From Flavobacterium azooxidireducens (GTDB taxonomy: Bacteria > Bacteroidota > Bacteroidia > Flavobacteriales > Flavobacteriaceae): a stretch of DNA of 64,000 nucleotides. Both the position numbers and the translations under genes were made by a program. The notes beneath the pieces were generated by a model, which did no database searches, was not told where the DNA came from, and worked only from the letters and a program-made list of their open reading frames with translations. Shown here in pieces: positions 42,589-52,331 of this stretch. The stretch lies in NCBI RefSeq assembly GCF_023195775.1, contig NZ_CP096205.1:1178001-1242000 (forward strand), given 5' to 3'. Position 1 is the first letter of the stretch. Each line of letters opens with the position of its first letter.

Positions 42589-43617
42589 ATGAAGAAACTA
42601 TCTTTCTTAGATTCGTATTTAACCTTGTGGATTTTTATTGCGATGTTTATTGGCGTTGGTTTAGGCTATTATATTCCATCTGTAGCAGAAAATATCAACG
42701 GAATGAGTTCCGGAACAACTAACATTCCAATTGCTATTGGATTGATTTTGATGATGTATCCGCCATTAGCTAAGGTAGATTACAAATTATTACCGAAAGT
42801 GTTTAAAAACACCAAAATCCTATCTATTTCACTACTATTAAATTGGATAATTGGTCCGTTTTTGATGTTTTTCTTAGCTATCATTTTCCTAAAAGATCAT
42901 CCGGAATACATGATTGGATTAATTCTGATTGGATTAGCCCGTTGTATAGCCATGGTTTTGGTTTGGAATGACTTAGCCGAAGGAAGCAAAGAATACGGAG
43001 CAGGATTAGTCGCCTTAAACAGTGTTTTTCAAGTGTTTTTCTACAGTTTTTATGCTTGGATATTCATAACGATTCTTCCACCCTATTTTGGTTTTGAAGG
43101 AGCGATTGTTGATATTTCAATTGCAACCATTGCCGAAAGTGTAGCGATTTATCTCGGATTACCCTTTTTGTTGGGTTTTTTAAGCCGAATCATTTTAGTA
43201 AAACTAAAAGGCGAAGAATGGTATAACACGAAATTCATCCCAACCATATCACCCATCACGTTAATCGCTTTATTAGCCACCATTGTAGTAATGTTTAGTT
43301 TAAAAGGCGAATTAATTGTCACAATTCCGCTTGATATTGTATTGATTGCCATTCCGATGCTTATCTATTTTGCAATTATGTTCATCATTGGCTTTTTTGT
43401 AACAAAAGCAGTTGGAGCTCCTTATGATCAAAACGCAGCGGTTTCATTTACAGCTGCCGGAAACAATTTTGAATTAGCGATTGCAGTTGCCATTGCCGTT
43501 TTCGGATTGAATAGCGGACAAGCCTTTACGTGTGTAATTGGTCCTCTTGTGGAAGTACCTGCATTGATTTTGCTGGTAAGAGTATCTTTTTGGTTAAAAC
43601 ACAAATACTACAAATAA
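42589..43617 (+). CDS. arsB: ACR3-type arsenite efflux permease
   Basis: A 342-residue inner-membrane permease with ten predicted helices, exporting arsenite (and possibly antimonite) by exchange with protons. The ATG at 42589 is preferred over a TTG two codons earlier. The essential Cys of the family is Cys119 in [18 protein letters not shown], and the conserved [15 protein letters not shown] helix follows in the second half. It starts ten bases after the DUF6428 gene. ArsB is often used as the symbol; ACR3 is the true family. Confidence 0.92.
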   Translation: MKKLSFLDSYLTLWIFIAMFIGVGLGYYIPSVAENINGMSSGTTNIPIAIGLILMMYPPLAKVDYKLLPKVFKNTKILSISLLLNWIIGPFLMFFLAIIFLKDHPEYMIGLILIGLARCIAMVLVWNDLAEGSKEYGAGLVALNSVFQVFFYSFYAWIFITILPPYFGFEGAIVDISIATIAESVAIYLGLPFLLGFLSRIILVKLKGEEWYNTKFIPTISPITLIALLATIVVMFSLKGELIVTIPLDIVLIAIPMLIYFAIMFIIGFFVTKAVGAPYDQNAAVSFTAAGNNFELAIAVAIAVFGLNSGQAFTCVIGPLVEVPALILLVRVSFWLKHKYYK

Positions 43618-43618
43618 A

Positions 43619-44032
43619 ATGAAAAAAATTCTCGTTCTATGCACCGGAAATTCGTGCAGAAGCCAAATGGCTCATGGTTATTTAAAGCATTTTGCTAACG
43701 ATAAAGCACAAGTTTACAGTGCCGGTGTGGAAGTACACGGTTTGAATCCGTTTGCAATTGGAATTATGGCCGAAGACGGTATTGATATTTCGAAACATAC
43801 TTCTAATCACGTGGATGAATATGCCGATATTGAATTTGATTTTGTTATTACCGTTTGTGATAATGCTAAAGAAGCTTGTCCGTTTTTCCCAACTAAAACA
43901 AAAACAATTCACCATAGTTTTGAAGATCCGTCAAAAGCATCAGGAACCGCAAAGGAATTAATTGCTGAGTTCAGAAGGGTTCGCGATCAAATCAAAGCTT
44001 TTTCTGAGGAATTTATTAAAGAAAATGTTTAA
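43619..44032 (+). CDS. arsC: arsenate reductase, low-molecular-weight phosphatase type
   Basis: A 137-residue protein that reduces arsenate to arsenite with thioredoxin as electron donor. The phosphatase loop is VLCTGNSCRSQMAHG (Cys8, Arg14), the general acid Asp lies in FEDPSKASG, and a further Cys pair (VCDNAKEACPFFP) supplies the relay cysteines. It begins one base after the arsenite pump stop. It is the last gene of the operon, which ends with a strong terminator. Confidence 0.92.
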   Translation: MKKILVLCTGNSCRSQMAHGYLKHFANDKAQVYSAGVEVHGLNPFAIGIMAEDGIDISKHTSNHVDEYADIEFDFVITVCDNAKEACPFFPTKTKTIHHSFEDPSKASGTAKELIAEFRRVRDQIKAFSEEFIKENV

Positions 44033-44036
44033 AAAG

Positions 44037-44072
44037 AAAAATCCCAAATTCGAGTGAGTTTGGGATTTTTTA
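44037..44072 (+). terminator. terminator of the ars operon
   Basis: AAAATCCCAAA / TTTGGGATTTT stem with T run; convergent with the antiporter gene. Confidence 0.88.
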
Positions 44073-44094
44073 CTTTAATAATTTTTGCAATGTT

Positions 44095-46368
44095 TTATTT
44101 CTGAATTATTAACGTTGAAGGTGTGTTGCTCAACCAAATTCCTCTAGTTTCAACCAATTTTTTCCAGCTGTTGAGACTAATCAACATCAAATCCTGTTTA
44201 AGCAAGAATTCTTTTTCTATTTTTTGTTCGTTTAGCAGCGTAATGTGATTAGGTGCTTTCTGTTCAATGGAACGAATCATTTCTTTGATTTCAGGATTGT
44301 TTTTGATTAATCCTTTAGAATCTAAAATCGTAATCTGCGATTCATTATTGTGAATGAGTTTTTGAGCATAATTTATCAAATAAGCATCACTTTTATCAAA
44401 AATAGGAACAAAAATAATGTCTGCTTTGGTGAATTTTTTATCCACTAAAATCCCAACCGGAACTTCACTTTTCATTAAAATTTGACGGGTTCTATCATCA
44501 AAAATAGATTCTTCAAAAATATTATCTTTACCGGTTATTGTATTTAAAATACGATCTGGTGTGATAATTCTGGTAGTAAATCCTAAAATTTTACCTAAAA
44601 AACTTCCTTCAAACATTGATTGTCCCAAACCGATTAAAAGCAAATCAAAATCGCCTTGATTGGCTGTTTTAGTAATGTCTGAATCAATATCGTTGGATGC
44701 TTTAAAAAAAGTGGAAAGCGGTTGATTAATTACTTTAGCTTCGTTTAAAATGGGTTCAAAACTTTCCTTTTCATAATTTTCAATGTTAATATGATTGATT
44801 TCGTTGGTAGGTGTCAAGTGCATGGCTGTAATCAATGCATTTTCACCTTGTTTTTTAGTAAAAAAATTTCCCAAACGCAACAATGCTTTACCACTTTGAC
44901 TATCGCCAAATGAAAATAGTAATTTGTATTTCCCAGCATCAATAACTTCAGCCGGAATGGTTTCATGAGTTGGTTTTTTGAAAATTAGGTCAATTAAATT
45001 CAATGCCGGACCGGTCATAAATGTAGTTACTAACGCCATAATGACCATCATTGCAAAAACTTCGGGCGTGAGAACTCCTAAATCAAAACCAATGTTTAAA
45101 ACGACCAATTCCATTAACCCTCTTGTGTTCATTAACGCACCAATGGTCAAACTGTCACGCCAATTTTGTCCCACAAATTTGGCTGCTAAAGCACTTCCGA
45201 GAAATTTTCCGACAACTGCAACTAAAATGATTAAACCCGTCACTTTCCATAAATAAGGATCATTTAAAAGTCCGATTTGGGTACGCAAACCAGTAAAAAC
45301 AAAAAATAGCGGCAAAAGTAAAACGATGGAAACATCTTCTACTTTTTCTATAAAAAGCGTTCTGAAACGCATGTTATCCGGCATAATCGCACCTGCCATA
45401 AACGCTCCAAACAAAGCGTGAATTCCAATAATTTCCGTAGCATATGAAGAAACAATCAGCGTTACAAAAAAGATAGCTACAACAGGTTTACTCAATTTTT
45501 CTTTTGTTGCATATAGATCGCCAACTCTTTTTAAGAAGGGTCGAACCAATTTTAGCATTAACAACACATAAATAGCAGCCAATGCAATGATATAAAGCGA
45601 ACTCACAAATGAACCTGCTTTAACAATGGCAATTACGGCGGCCAACAAACACCAAGCAGTAATGTCATCTGCTGCGGCACAAGTGATAACCATCGTTCCC
45701 AAGCGGGTTTTGTGCAAACCACGTTCTTGAACAATTCTTGCTAAAACCGGAAAAGCCGTAATGCTCATCGCAATTCCCAAAAACAATCCAAAAGAGGCAA
45801 ATTGAACACCTTCGGGAGCAAACGATTCATAAATGTAATAAGCCAATCCCATCCCTAAAGCAAACGGAATAATGATACTGGCATGACTCACTACAACTGC
45901 GTCATGAGCTTTGTTTTGAAGCACTTTGAGGTCTAACTCCATTCCGATTACAAACATGAATAAAATAAGCCCTATTTGGCTAAGAAATTGTAAGTTTCCT
46001 AATGATTCAGCAGGAAAAAGATTGGCTGAAAATTCAGGAAAATACATGCCGAATAACGAAGGTCCTAGAACAATTCCGGCAATAATTTCACCAATAACGG
46101 AAGGTTGACCGATTTTTTTACAAATCCAACCAAACATCCTAGCCACTAAAATGATTGTAACAATTTGAGCTAAAAGTATCGCTAACGGATGATGAATGTT
46201 GTGCGTAATTGATTCTAAAAACGAATCCCATTGTGATAAATTGGTAGAAACGACTTCAATATTTCTATTGTATTCCAGTTTTTCGCCTTGAACGGCAATC
46301 CAATACATCAAAGCAGAAAATCCACCAATAATTAGAATGTAGAAGAATGAGTTTTTAAAGTTTTTCAT
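44095..46368 (-). CDS. CPA2-type cation/proton antiporter with C-terminal UspA-like region
   Basis: The ATG at 46368 (757 residues) is chosen over a TTG eight codons upstream. After one N-terminal helix and a short outside loop come about 12 helices of a Na+/H+ or K+/H+ exchanger: ILLAQIVTIILVARMFGWI, GEIIAGIVLGPSLFG and the ion-binding CAAADDITAWCLLA (paired Asp). The last 270 residues are cytosolic and resemble one or two universal-stress-type alpha/beta domains (LLFSFGDSQSGKALL, FDLLLIGLGQS). Such proteins regulate pH and ion balance. Transcribed alone. Confidence 0.88.
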   Translation of the reverse strand: MKNFKNSFFYILIIGGFSALMYWIAVQGEKLEYNRNIEVVSTNLSQWDSFLESITHNIHHPLAILLAQIVTIILVARMFGWICKKIGQPSVIGEIIAGIVLGPSLFGMYFPEFSANLFPAESLGNLQFLSQIGLILFMFVIGMELDLKVLQNKAHDAVVVSHASIIIPFALGMGLAYYIYESFAPEGVQFASFGLFLGIAMSITAFPVLARIVQERGLHKTRLGTMVITCAAADDITAWCLLAAVIAIVKAGSFVSSLYIIALAAIYVLLMLKLVRPFLKRVGDLYATKEKLSKPVVAIFFVTLIVSSYATEIIGIHALFGAFMAGAIMPDNMRFRTLFIEKVEDVSIVLLLPLFFVFTGLRTQIGLLNDPYLWKVTGLIILVAVVGKFLGSALAAKFVGQNWRDSLTIGALMNTRGLMELVVLNIGFDLGVLTPEVFAMMVIMALVTTFMTGPALNLIDLIFKKPTHETIPAEVIDAGKYKLLFSFGDSQSGKALLRLGNFFTKKQGENALITAMHLTPTNEINHINIENYEKESFEPILNEAKVINQPLSTFFKASNDIDSDITKTANQGDFDLLLIGLGQSMFEGSFLGKILGFTTRIITPDRILNTITGKDNIFEESIFDDRTRQILMKSEVPVGILVDKKFTKADIIFVPIFDKSDAYLINYAQKLIHNNESQITILDSKGLIKNNPEIKEMIRSIEQKAPNHITLLNEQKIEKEFLLKQDLMLISLNSWKKLVETRGIWLSNTPSTLIIQK

Positions 46369-46477
46369 CGGAAATTCATTTAATTTCCTCAAAATTCTAT
46401 CATTTCAAAATAGTAAAATCCGGTACTGAAATAGGACATTTCATTTTTGTAATGAAACTGCAAAAAAATGTAACAAC

Positions 46478-47194
46478 TTATAAAGTAAGTTTTGATAAAA
46501 AATCCTTTTTAAATGAATTTCCTAACGTAAGCACAAGGTTTTTCTCTCTTAAAGTACAATTTGTAGTAATCAAATCAGCTGAAAAAAACTGAACAATACT
46601 AAGTTTGATGATTTCGTGTTTGTTAATTCGGCAAAAATCTGAAGTTGGTAATAATTCCAGTAATTTTTCGAAAGAAATATTTTTTAAAATAACGGTTGAG
46701 CCATCATCCAGCAAAACTTCTTTGTCTCTGCTATCAATCGAGGCGGTTTTGACGTAGTTGATTTTGTCGAAATATAATAGTATTTTACCTTTATCTGCTT
46801 GTAGTTGAGTAAATTTCTTGGTTGGAATTTCCTGCTGAATTCTTTTCAACGCCTTTTGAACAGCCATTTGCAATCGCTCTTTTTTGATGGGTTTTTGCAG
46901 ATAATCCACTGCATCCAATTCAAAAGCATCCAACGCAAATTCTTTGTAAGCTGTAGCAAAAATGATAAGTTTTCCTTGTAATAGATTTGCCACTTCAATG
47001 CCCGAAATCATTGGCATTTCGATGTCTAAAATGCATAAATCAAAATCTAATTCGGGGATTTCACTTAAAAACACATCGGGGTTGTTAAATGCTTTGACTA
47101 CTTCCAATTCAGGAATTTGTTCGCAAAGCATTTTCAAATAAGTTAATCCGGGCAACTCATCGTCGAGCAGCAAGCATTTCAGCTTTGTGTTCAA
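46478..47194 (-). CDS. LytTR-family response regulator
   Basis: A 238-residue protein with a receiver (1-120; acidic cluster in LLLDDE, phosphate-accepting Asp in LCILDIEMP, conserved Lys in DYLQKPIKK) and a C-terminal LytTR domain (about 140-238, with YFDKINYVKTASIDSRDKEV and DFCRINKHEIIKLS). It overlaps the upstream kinase by 38 bases and is its partner. Unlike the other LytTR gene in the window, the receiver is canonical. Confidence 0.92.
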   Translation of the reverse strand: MNTKLKCLLLDDELPGLTYLKMLCEQIPELEVVKAFNNPDVFLSEIPELDFDLCILDIEMPMISGIEVANLLQGKLIIFATAYKEFALDAFELDAVDYLQKPIKKERLQMAVQKALKRIQQEIPTKKFTQLQADKGKILLYFDKINYVKTASIDSRDKEVLLDDGSTVILKNISFEKLLELLPTSDFCRINKHEIIKLSIVQFFSADLITTNCTLREKNLVLTLGNSFKKDFLSKLTL

Positions 47195-47924
47195 GTAAAT
47201 TAATTTTTAAGTGAGCAATATAAACGTCTTTTTCTACAAATCTATCCAGTTTAAAATGATCTTTGTAGATGATTTTTAATCTTTGTTCAAGAGTTTGTGT
47301 TCCAAAACCTCCTTTTTCTTTCTCTAATTTTGATTTTCGAGAAATTTTGTTGGAAACGGTTAAACTAAAAACACTTTCTTTAAATTCAAATACGATGGAA
47401 ATAAAAGCATCCGCACTTTGTAAATCGGCGTGTTTGAATGCATTTTCAATTAAATCGATAGAAATCATCGGAGCAATTAACTTTTGATTGTAAAGTAATT
47501 CTTCTTCCTTTACCTTCATTTTTACCTTTAATTCAAAAAGCGGACTGACTTTTATTTTATTGATTTCTATTAAGTTACAAGCAAATTCAATTTCATCTTT
47601 TGGTGTGACGAATTTTTTTCGACTTTCGTATAAAATATAATCCAACACATTCGCTAGTTTATCTAATGCAAAATAGGTTTGATAAGCATGTGATTGAATA
47701 GAATTCAATATGTTTTTAAACAAATGTGGATTGAGTTTTGCCTCCAACGTTTCCAGTTGTAAATTGCTGACTTTATCTTCTAATTGCTGAAATTGCGATT
47801 CGATAGCTTCTTTTCTTTTCAGGGATTTAAACAGTTTATATCCCAAAATAAGAGCTATTCCCACCACCAAAACAAGTGCAGCAACTAAAAAATAAAAATA
47901 ATTTTGAAAATCATTCGATTCCAT
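47157..47924 (-). CDS. LytS-type sensor histidine kinase (His_kinase family)
   Basis: The ATG at 47924 gives 255 residues. A consensus -7 box just upstream excludes the longer frame. One membrane helix (about 10-35) is followed by a coiled coil and the His_kinase domain with the phosphorylated His in LEAKLNPHLFKNILNSIQSHAY. A short ATPase domain follows, with LIENAFKHADLQSADA and GGFGTQTLEQRLKIIY. There is no sizeable sensor domain, so it senses from within or near the membrane. Overlaps the LytTR gene. Confidence 0.9.
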   Translation of the reverse strand: MESNDFQNYFYFLVAALVLVVGIALILGYKLFKSLKRKEAIESQFQQLEDKVSNLQLETLEAKLNPHLFKNILNSIQSHAYQTYFALDKLANVLDYILYESRKKFVTPKDEIEFACNLIEINKIKVSPLFELKVKMKVKEEELLYNQKLIAPMISIDLIENAFKHADLQSADAFISIVFEFKESVFSLTVSNKISRKSKLEKEKGGFGTQTLEQRLKIIYKDHFKLDRFVEKDVYIAHLKINLLEHKAEMLAARR

Positions 47925-47941
47925 AATCCAAAAATGTCTTG

Positions 47942-47949
47942 CAAATTTA
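47942..47949 (-). promoter_or_regulatory. -7 box of the LytS/LytR-type pair
   Basis: On the minus strand TAAATTTG matches the consensus, 17 bases before the ATG at 47924. Confidence 0.55.
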
Positions 47950-47953
47950 AACA

Positions 47954-47983
47954 AATAAGGCTTCCCGATAGGAAAGCCTTATT
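47954..47983 (-). terminator. probable terminator of glyS
   Basis: AATAAGGCTT / AAGCCTTATT stem extended by CC/GG, right after the glyS stop; the T run is weak. Confidence 0.55.
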
Positions 47984-48002
47984 ACATATTATTGAATGGT
48001 TA

Positions 48003-49544
48003 TTACATTTTCATCAACCAATTTCGCATCGAAACATCATTCGCGATAATATCTCTTAATTCAGAAATTTTCACACGATCTTGTTGCATCGAATCTCGGT
48101 GACGAATAGTAACCGTTTCATCTTCTATGGTTTGGTGGTCAACTGTGATACAAAATGGTGTTCCCAATGCATCTTGTCTTCTGTAACGACGACCCACAGC
48201 ATCTTTTTCATCATACGCTACATTGAAATCCCATTTTAATTCTTCTACAATTTTACGGGAAATCTCTGGTAAACCGTCTTTTTTCACTAAAGGTAAAATG
48301 GCTGCTTTGGTTGGTGCTAAAACCGATGGCAAACGCAAAACTGTTCGTGTTGAACCGTCTTCTAAGGCTTCTTCTGTTAATGAATTAGCGAAAACAGCCA
48401 AGAACATTCTGTCTAAACCAACTGAAGTTTCAACTACATACGGAACATAGTTTTTGTTTTCTTCCGTATCAAAATATTGTAATTTCTTTCCTGAAAATTG
48501 CTCGTGAGCTTTCAAATCGAAGTCGGTTCTGGAGTGAATTCCTTCCAGTTCTTTGAATCCGAATGGGAAATTAAATTCGATATCTGCCGCCGCATTAGCA
48601 TAATGAGCTAATTTTTCATGGTCATGAAAACGGTAATTTTCTTTCCCTAAACCAAGCGATAAATGCCATTTTAAACGGGTTTCTTTCCAGTATTCATACC
48701 ATTTCATCTCTTCTCCCGGTTTTACGAAAAATTGCATCTCCATTTGTTCAAATTCACGCATTCTAAAAATGAACTGACGAGCTACAATCTCGTTTCTAAA
48801 CGCTTTTCCGGTTTGTGCAATTCCGAATGGAATTTTCATACGACCTGATTTTTGTACGTTTAAGAAATTCACAAAAATTCCCTGAGCGGTTTCCGGACGC
48901 AAATATAAATCCATCGCAGAATCGGCAGAAGCTCCTAATTTGGTTCCGAACATCAAGTTAAACTGACGCACTTCGGTCCAATTTCGTGAACCGGATTCCG
49001 GACAAGCAATCTCTAATTCTTCAATTAAAGCCTTTACATCGGCCAAATCTTCATTGCCCAACGAACGAGCCATTCTTTCCAAAATCTCGCGTTGTTTGGC
49101 TTTGTATTCCATCACACGAGGATTGGTGGTCACATATTGGGCTTCATCAAAAGCATCACCGAAACGTTCTCTGGCTTTGTCGATTTCTTTTTGTGCCTTT
49201 TGGTTTAATTTTTCGGCATAATCCTCAATTAACACATCAGCACGGTATCTTTTTTTAGAATCTTTGTTGTCAATTAACGGATCATTGAAGGCATCTACGT
49301 GACCGGAAGCTTTCCATGTTGTTGGATGCATAAAAATCGCAGCGTCAATACCTACGATGTTTTCATGCATTTGCACCATTGATTTCCACCAATATTCTCT
49401 AATGTTTTTCTTTAATTCTGCTCCGTTTTGAGCATAATCGTAAACGGCACTTAAACCGTCATAAATTTCACTGGACGGAAAAATGAATCCGTACTCTTTT
49501 GCGTGTGAAATTACATTCTTAAAATTATCTTCTTGTTTTGCCAT
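48003..49544 (-). CDS. glyS: glycyl-tRNA synthetase (dimeric class)
   Basis: A class II synthetase of 513 residues, the single-chain dimeric type (eukaryote-like, often named glyQS). N-terminal signature KEYGFIFPSSEIYDGLSAVYDYA. Motif 2 is in FRNEIVARQFIFRMREFEQMEMQFF and motif 3 in SVGLDRMFLAVFA. The C-terminal anticodon-binding domain starts near VLRLPSVLAPTKAAILPL. Transcribed alone. Confidence 0.96.
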   Translation of the reverse strand: MAKQEDNFKNVISHAKEYGFIFPSSEIYDGLSAVYDYAQNGAELKKNIREYWWKSMVQMHENIVGIDAAIFMHPTTWKASGHVDAFNDPLIDNKDSKKRYRADVLIEDYAEKLNQKAQKEIDKARERFGDAFDEAQYVTTNPRVMEYKAKQREILERMARSLGNEDLADVKALIEELEIACPESGSRNWTEVRQFNLMFGTKLGASADSAMDLYLRPETAQGIFVNFLNVQKSGRMKIPFGIAQTGKAFRNEIVARQFIFRMREFEQMEMQFFVKPGEEMKWYEYWKETRLKWHLSLGLGKENYRFHDHEKLAHYANAAADIEFNFPFGFKELEGIHSRTDFDLKAHEQFSGKKLQYFDTEENKNYVPYVVETSVGLDRMFLAVFANSLTEEALEDGSTRTVLRLPSVLAPTKAAILPLVKKDGLPEISRKIVEELKWDFNVAYDEKDAVGRRYRRQDALGTPFCITVDHQTIEDETVTIRHRDSMQQDRVKISELRDIIANDVSMRNWLMKM

Positions 49545-49648
49545 AATGGTGCAAAAATATAAAAAGTAGGGGTAAAAAAGTTTGATTTGAAAATAAATTT
49601 TAACACACTAAATTATTGCATATACTTTCAGAATTAAATTTAATATAA

Positions 49649-49892
49649 TCAAAACGCAATTACCTGTAAAACCTCAAGGTATTGGCTTTGAAAAGGTGCT
49701 GAATTATGCAAACCATTAAGCGATAAATAATAATACAAATCTGGCCAATTAAAATGATAAACTTCATCATTTGATAAAACCCAAGGTTCTTGATTTTCTG
49801 CTGCTGAGATGTCCGTTTGACTTATCAATTTTTCTTTCAAATCTGCTAATACATTTGTAAAAACGGGTAACATATAGGTAAACATAAAATCG
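49649..49892 (-). pseudogene. orphan copy of the metallopeptidase C-terminus
   Basis: It encodes MFTYMLPVFTNVLADLKEKL onwards, about 65 residues homologous to residues 511-577 of the lipoprotein encoded at 50361-52175, then a different tail. Its first 60 bases (complement 49833-49892) are identical to 50593-50652, while the rest is about 70 per cent similar at protein level. The zinc motif is not included. Either a displaced cassette or a leftover of a tandem duplication. An ATG start is present, but no signal for expression. Confidence 0.75.
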
Positions 49893-49905
49893 AGTTAGAA
49901 TTCAT

Positions 49906-50361
49906 TTATTCTTCGGCAACAAAGCCAAATATTACCCCTCTTGCAATGAGATGCCTGCCTTTTGCCTCCCCCAAATCAATGATGTATACCTTTCGTTCTC
50001 TAAGAAAATCAATAAAGTTGATGAAACCTTTTTCATTGATTTCTTCGTAAGTGATAATTTTATGTTTGTTTTTTCTTAAAAAGGATTTATTTAATTTATA
50101 AGTTTTTAGAATTTCATTTCCATCAGGATCGTAATTGAATTGTTTATAAAATCGAAAACTACAATTTTTACCATCACTAAAATAAAACATGTACATAATT
50201 TTATTTAGTTCATTAGAATCTTTTTCTAAAATCTTAGTGTAAATCTTTTGTTTATCACTTTCAGAAAATATTACAAAAACACTATCTACCTTATTTAGTT
50301 CATTTTCGTGTTGAGAAAAAACTAAATTAAAAAATAACAGGAAAAAGGATAAAAACTTCAT
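49906..50361 (-). CDS. small exported protein coupled to the metallopeptidase
   Basis: A 151-residue protein with a signal peptide (LSFFLLFFNLVFSQ), then a mixed alpha-beta domain with no recognised family. It contains KNCSFRFYKQFNYDPDGNEI and ends GHLIARG-like (RHLIARGVIFGFVAEE). The start codon overlaps the stop of the lipoprotein gene (TAATG), so the two are made together. An inhibitor, immunity protein or chaperone for the upstream peptidase are all possible; none is shown. Confidence 0.65.
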   Translation of the reverse strand: MKFLSFFLLFFNLVFSQHENELNKVDSVFVIFSESDKQKIYTKILEKDSNELNKIMYMFYFSDGKNCSFRFYKQFNYDPDGNEILKTYKLNKSFLRKNKHKIITYEEINEKGFINFIDFLRERKVYIIDLGEAKGRHLIARGVIFGFVAEE

Positions 50362-52175
50362 TAGAACATAGTTTTAGTTAATGATAAAACACCTAATTCT
50401 TGCATGAAATAATACTTTTCAAAATTTAATGAATTGGTAGGAAATTCATTTTGAAAAGGGGCAGATCCATGTAAACCATTCAAAGAAAGGTAAAAATATA
50501 AATCTGGCCAATTAAAATTGTATTCCTCATCATTTGATAAGTACCATATTGCCTGCTCAGCTTCAACAATATGACTTGGTAAAATCAAGTCATCTTTCAA
50601 ATCTGCTAATACATTTGTAAAAACGGGTAACATATAGGTAAACATAAAATCGTGTTGTGTTACAGTTCCGTTTGCAACAGGAACACCACCAAAACCTCCT
50701 GTAAATGTGCCTAATAATTGACCAAGGTCTAGTCCGTTAAGTTGAGCAATAGTTGTGCCTAAATTTGAATCTATTTTTTTTATGTTTAAATAAGCATGTA
50801 TGCATTCATGTAAAATAGTCTTGGCAATAGATAAATTAGAATCTTCACCGATGATAGATTTTCTTATTTTAATCGTGTTGTGCCAGTTTCCATCAGATCC
50901 TTGGATTTTACAAATTCCATTTGCCCCTGAAGGAATACCTTCGTCTGTAACTTCAAATTTAACGTTTATTCTGGGGTCACTAACTTGAAATGTTTCTGTA
51001 AACATTTGCTTAAAAACAGAAGACTCCATTAACTTACTATAAATCCAAGTAAATTGTTGTCCTTCTGGGGTGTTTTGATCAATTGCTGAAAAATCAATAT
51101 TTGCTGGTGATTTTAATGATTTTTCAAAATCTAGATTCAAACCACTTTCAAGTGCACCTTGAATAAACTCTAAAACAAACGATTTCACTTCAGAACTAAC
51201 AACACCTCCTATTGTATTTTCACTAATATAATTTGATATTTGTGCTTCGACAACTGGGTTGTTGCTAAGAAAGGTGATTTGCCGACTATTCAGCGATAAA
51301 AGATCAGCCAAATAAAGTACCGAGGGTCTAATTATAGGCTCACCAACTATTGTTGTTAATGAATTATTTGATGGTTCACCGGGTTGAGATGAACCAGGGC
51401 TATTTCCTCCAACTGGTGAACTTCCTCCAGGGTTAGAACCTCCAGAACCCGGAAACGTAATACCTGGAACACATTCATATCTGTAAGTGTATTTATATTT
51501 TGCCTTAACACTAGCATTGCAAGGTGGTGTAGTTGGCGACCATGGCCAGTGGACAAATTCTGAACACATAATGGCTTCCACAATAATGGTGGTTTGAACT
51601 GTTCCATCGCAAGCAATAGGATAAATATTTGATCCCTCAACTTCACCTCCTCCTTCCTCATCAACATGTGTGAATTTAATTGAACCTCCTGGTCCAGGTT
51701 CTACTCTAAAGGTGGTTATTCCTCCTTCAAATGGTTGGCTTTTGTCATCTAACCAATTTTCGGTAGGGCTATATTTTGTAATAAAAGCATCGGTGTTTCC
51801 TTCTTTCTCTTCTAAAGTAAGATTATAAAATTTACTGGCTATCGTGTCCGATGTCTTGATGTACATCGTATAAGATTTGTATGTTCCTGAGGTTATTTCT
51901 TTGATTACATCTGTAAAGATTTCAATTTCAGAATCATCGCCTGATCTTGCAAAATGACGTATGGAATTTGTATTATTCAAAATCATTTTTACTGCCGGCT
52001 TGTTTTCTACTGATTTTAGTTTTCTTTTAAACTCATCATAGGTAATTGTTTTTACATCAATTGATTCTAAATTGTTTTTCTGCAACTCAACATCTTCGTA
52101 AAAATCTTTATCGCAAGAAGTAAATAATAAAATTGTTGCAATAAAAACGAATAGTAATTTTAAACTGGTTTTCAT
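50361..52175 (-). CDS. lipoprotein zinc metallopeptidase-like protein
   Basis: A 604-residue lipoprotein with lipobox LLFTSC (Cys21). Residues about 30-240 are an unrecognised beta-rich region. A Gly/Ser/Pro/Asn-rich linker (about 242-270) leads to a helical domain with the zinc motif HECIH (456-460) in a helix, then a possible third ligand near QHDF (507-510). This pattern fits an outer-membrane-anchored zincin. It is coupled to the 151-residue exported gene and followed by an orphan copy of its own C-terminus. Divergent from an XRE gene across a long palindrome that probably controls both. Confidence 0.72.
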   Translation of the reverse strand: MKTSLKLLFVFIATILLFTSCDKDFYEDVELQKNNLESIDVKTITYDEFKRKLKSVENKPAVKMILNNTNSIRHFARSGDDSEIEIFTDVIKEITSGTYKSYTMYIKTSDTIASKFYNLTLEEKEGNTDAFITKYSPTENWLDDKSQPFEGGITTFRVEPGPGGSIKFTHVDEEGGGEVEGSNIYPIACDGTVQTTIIVEAIMCSEFVHWPWSPTTPPCNASVKAKYKYTYRYECVPGITFPGSGGSNPGGSSPVGGNSPGSSQPGEPSNNSLTTIVGEPIIRPSVLYLADLLSLNSRQITFLSNNPVVEAQISNYISENTIGGVVSSEVKSFVLEFIQGALESGLNLDFEKSLKSPANIDFSAIDQNTPEGQQFTWIYSKLMESSVFKQMFTETFQVSDPRINVKFEVTDEGIPSGANGICKIQGSDGNWHNTIKIRKSIIGEDSNLSIAKTILHECIHAYLNIKKIDSNLGTTIAQLNGLDLGQLLGTFTGGFGGVPVANGTVTQHDFMFTYMLPVFTNVLADLKDDLILPSHIVEAEQAIWYLSNDEEYNFNWPDLYFYLSLNGLHGSAPFQNEFPTNSLNFEKYYFMQELGVLSLTKTMF

Positions 52176-52257
52176 GATAAAAGCTAATTGATTTAAGTTT
52201 ATAATTTTAAAACATAGTAAATGTAATAAAAAAAAATTATTACGAATTATCTTGTTA

Positions 52258-52265
52258 CAAACATA
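52258..52265 (-). promoter_or_regulatory. -7 box of the lipoprotein operon
   Basis: On the minus strand TATGTTTG, a consensus match, lies 83 bases before the start codon and four bases from the 42-bp palindrome, which would cover its upstream promoter half. Confidence 0.5.
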
Positions 52266-52268
52266 ATA

Positions 52269-52310
52269 AAAAATATTTATAAACGCATATATGCGTTTAT
52301 AAATATTTTT
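52269..52310. promoter_or_regulatory. 42-bp perfect palindrome in a divergent promoter region
   Basis: Every one of 21 base pairs is symmetric. The centre is AAACGCATATATGCGTTT and the arms are A/T runs. It lies between two divergent genes, next to the -7 box of the lipoprotein and about 16 bases before that of the XRE gene. It is likely the operator of the XRE protein; a cruciform or terminator role is less likely here. Confidence 0.75.
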
Positions 52311-52331
52311 ATATATCCTGACTTTTACATT

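Noticed and set aside
52269..52310. The 42-bp palindrome as a terminator
   Set aside because: It lies between divergent gene starts with no transcript expected to enter it, and its T run is part of the symmetric arm.
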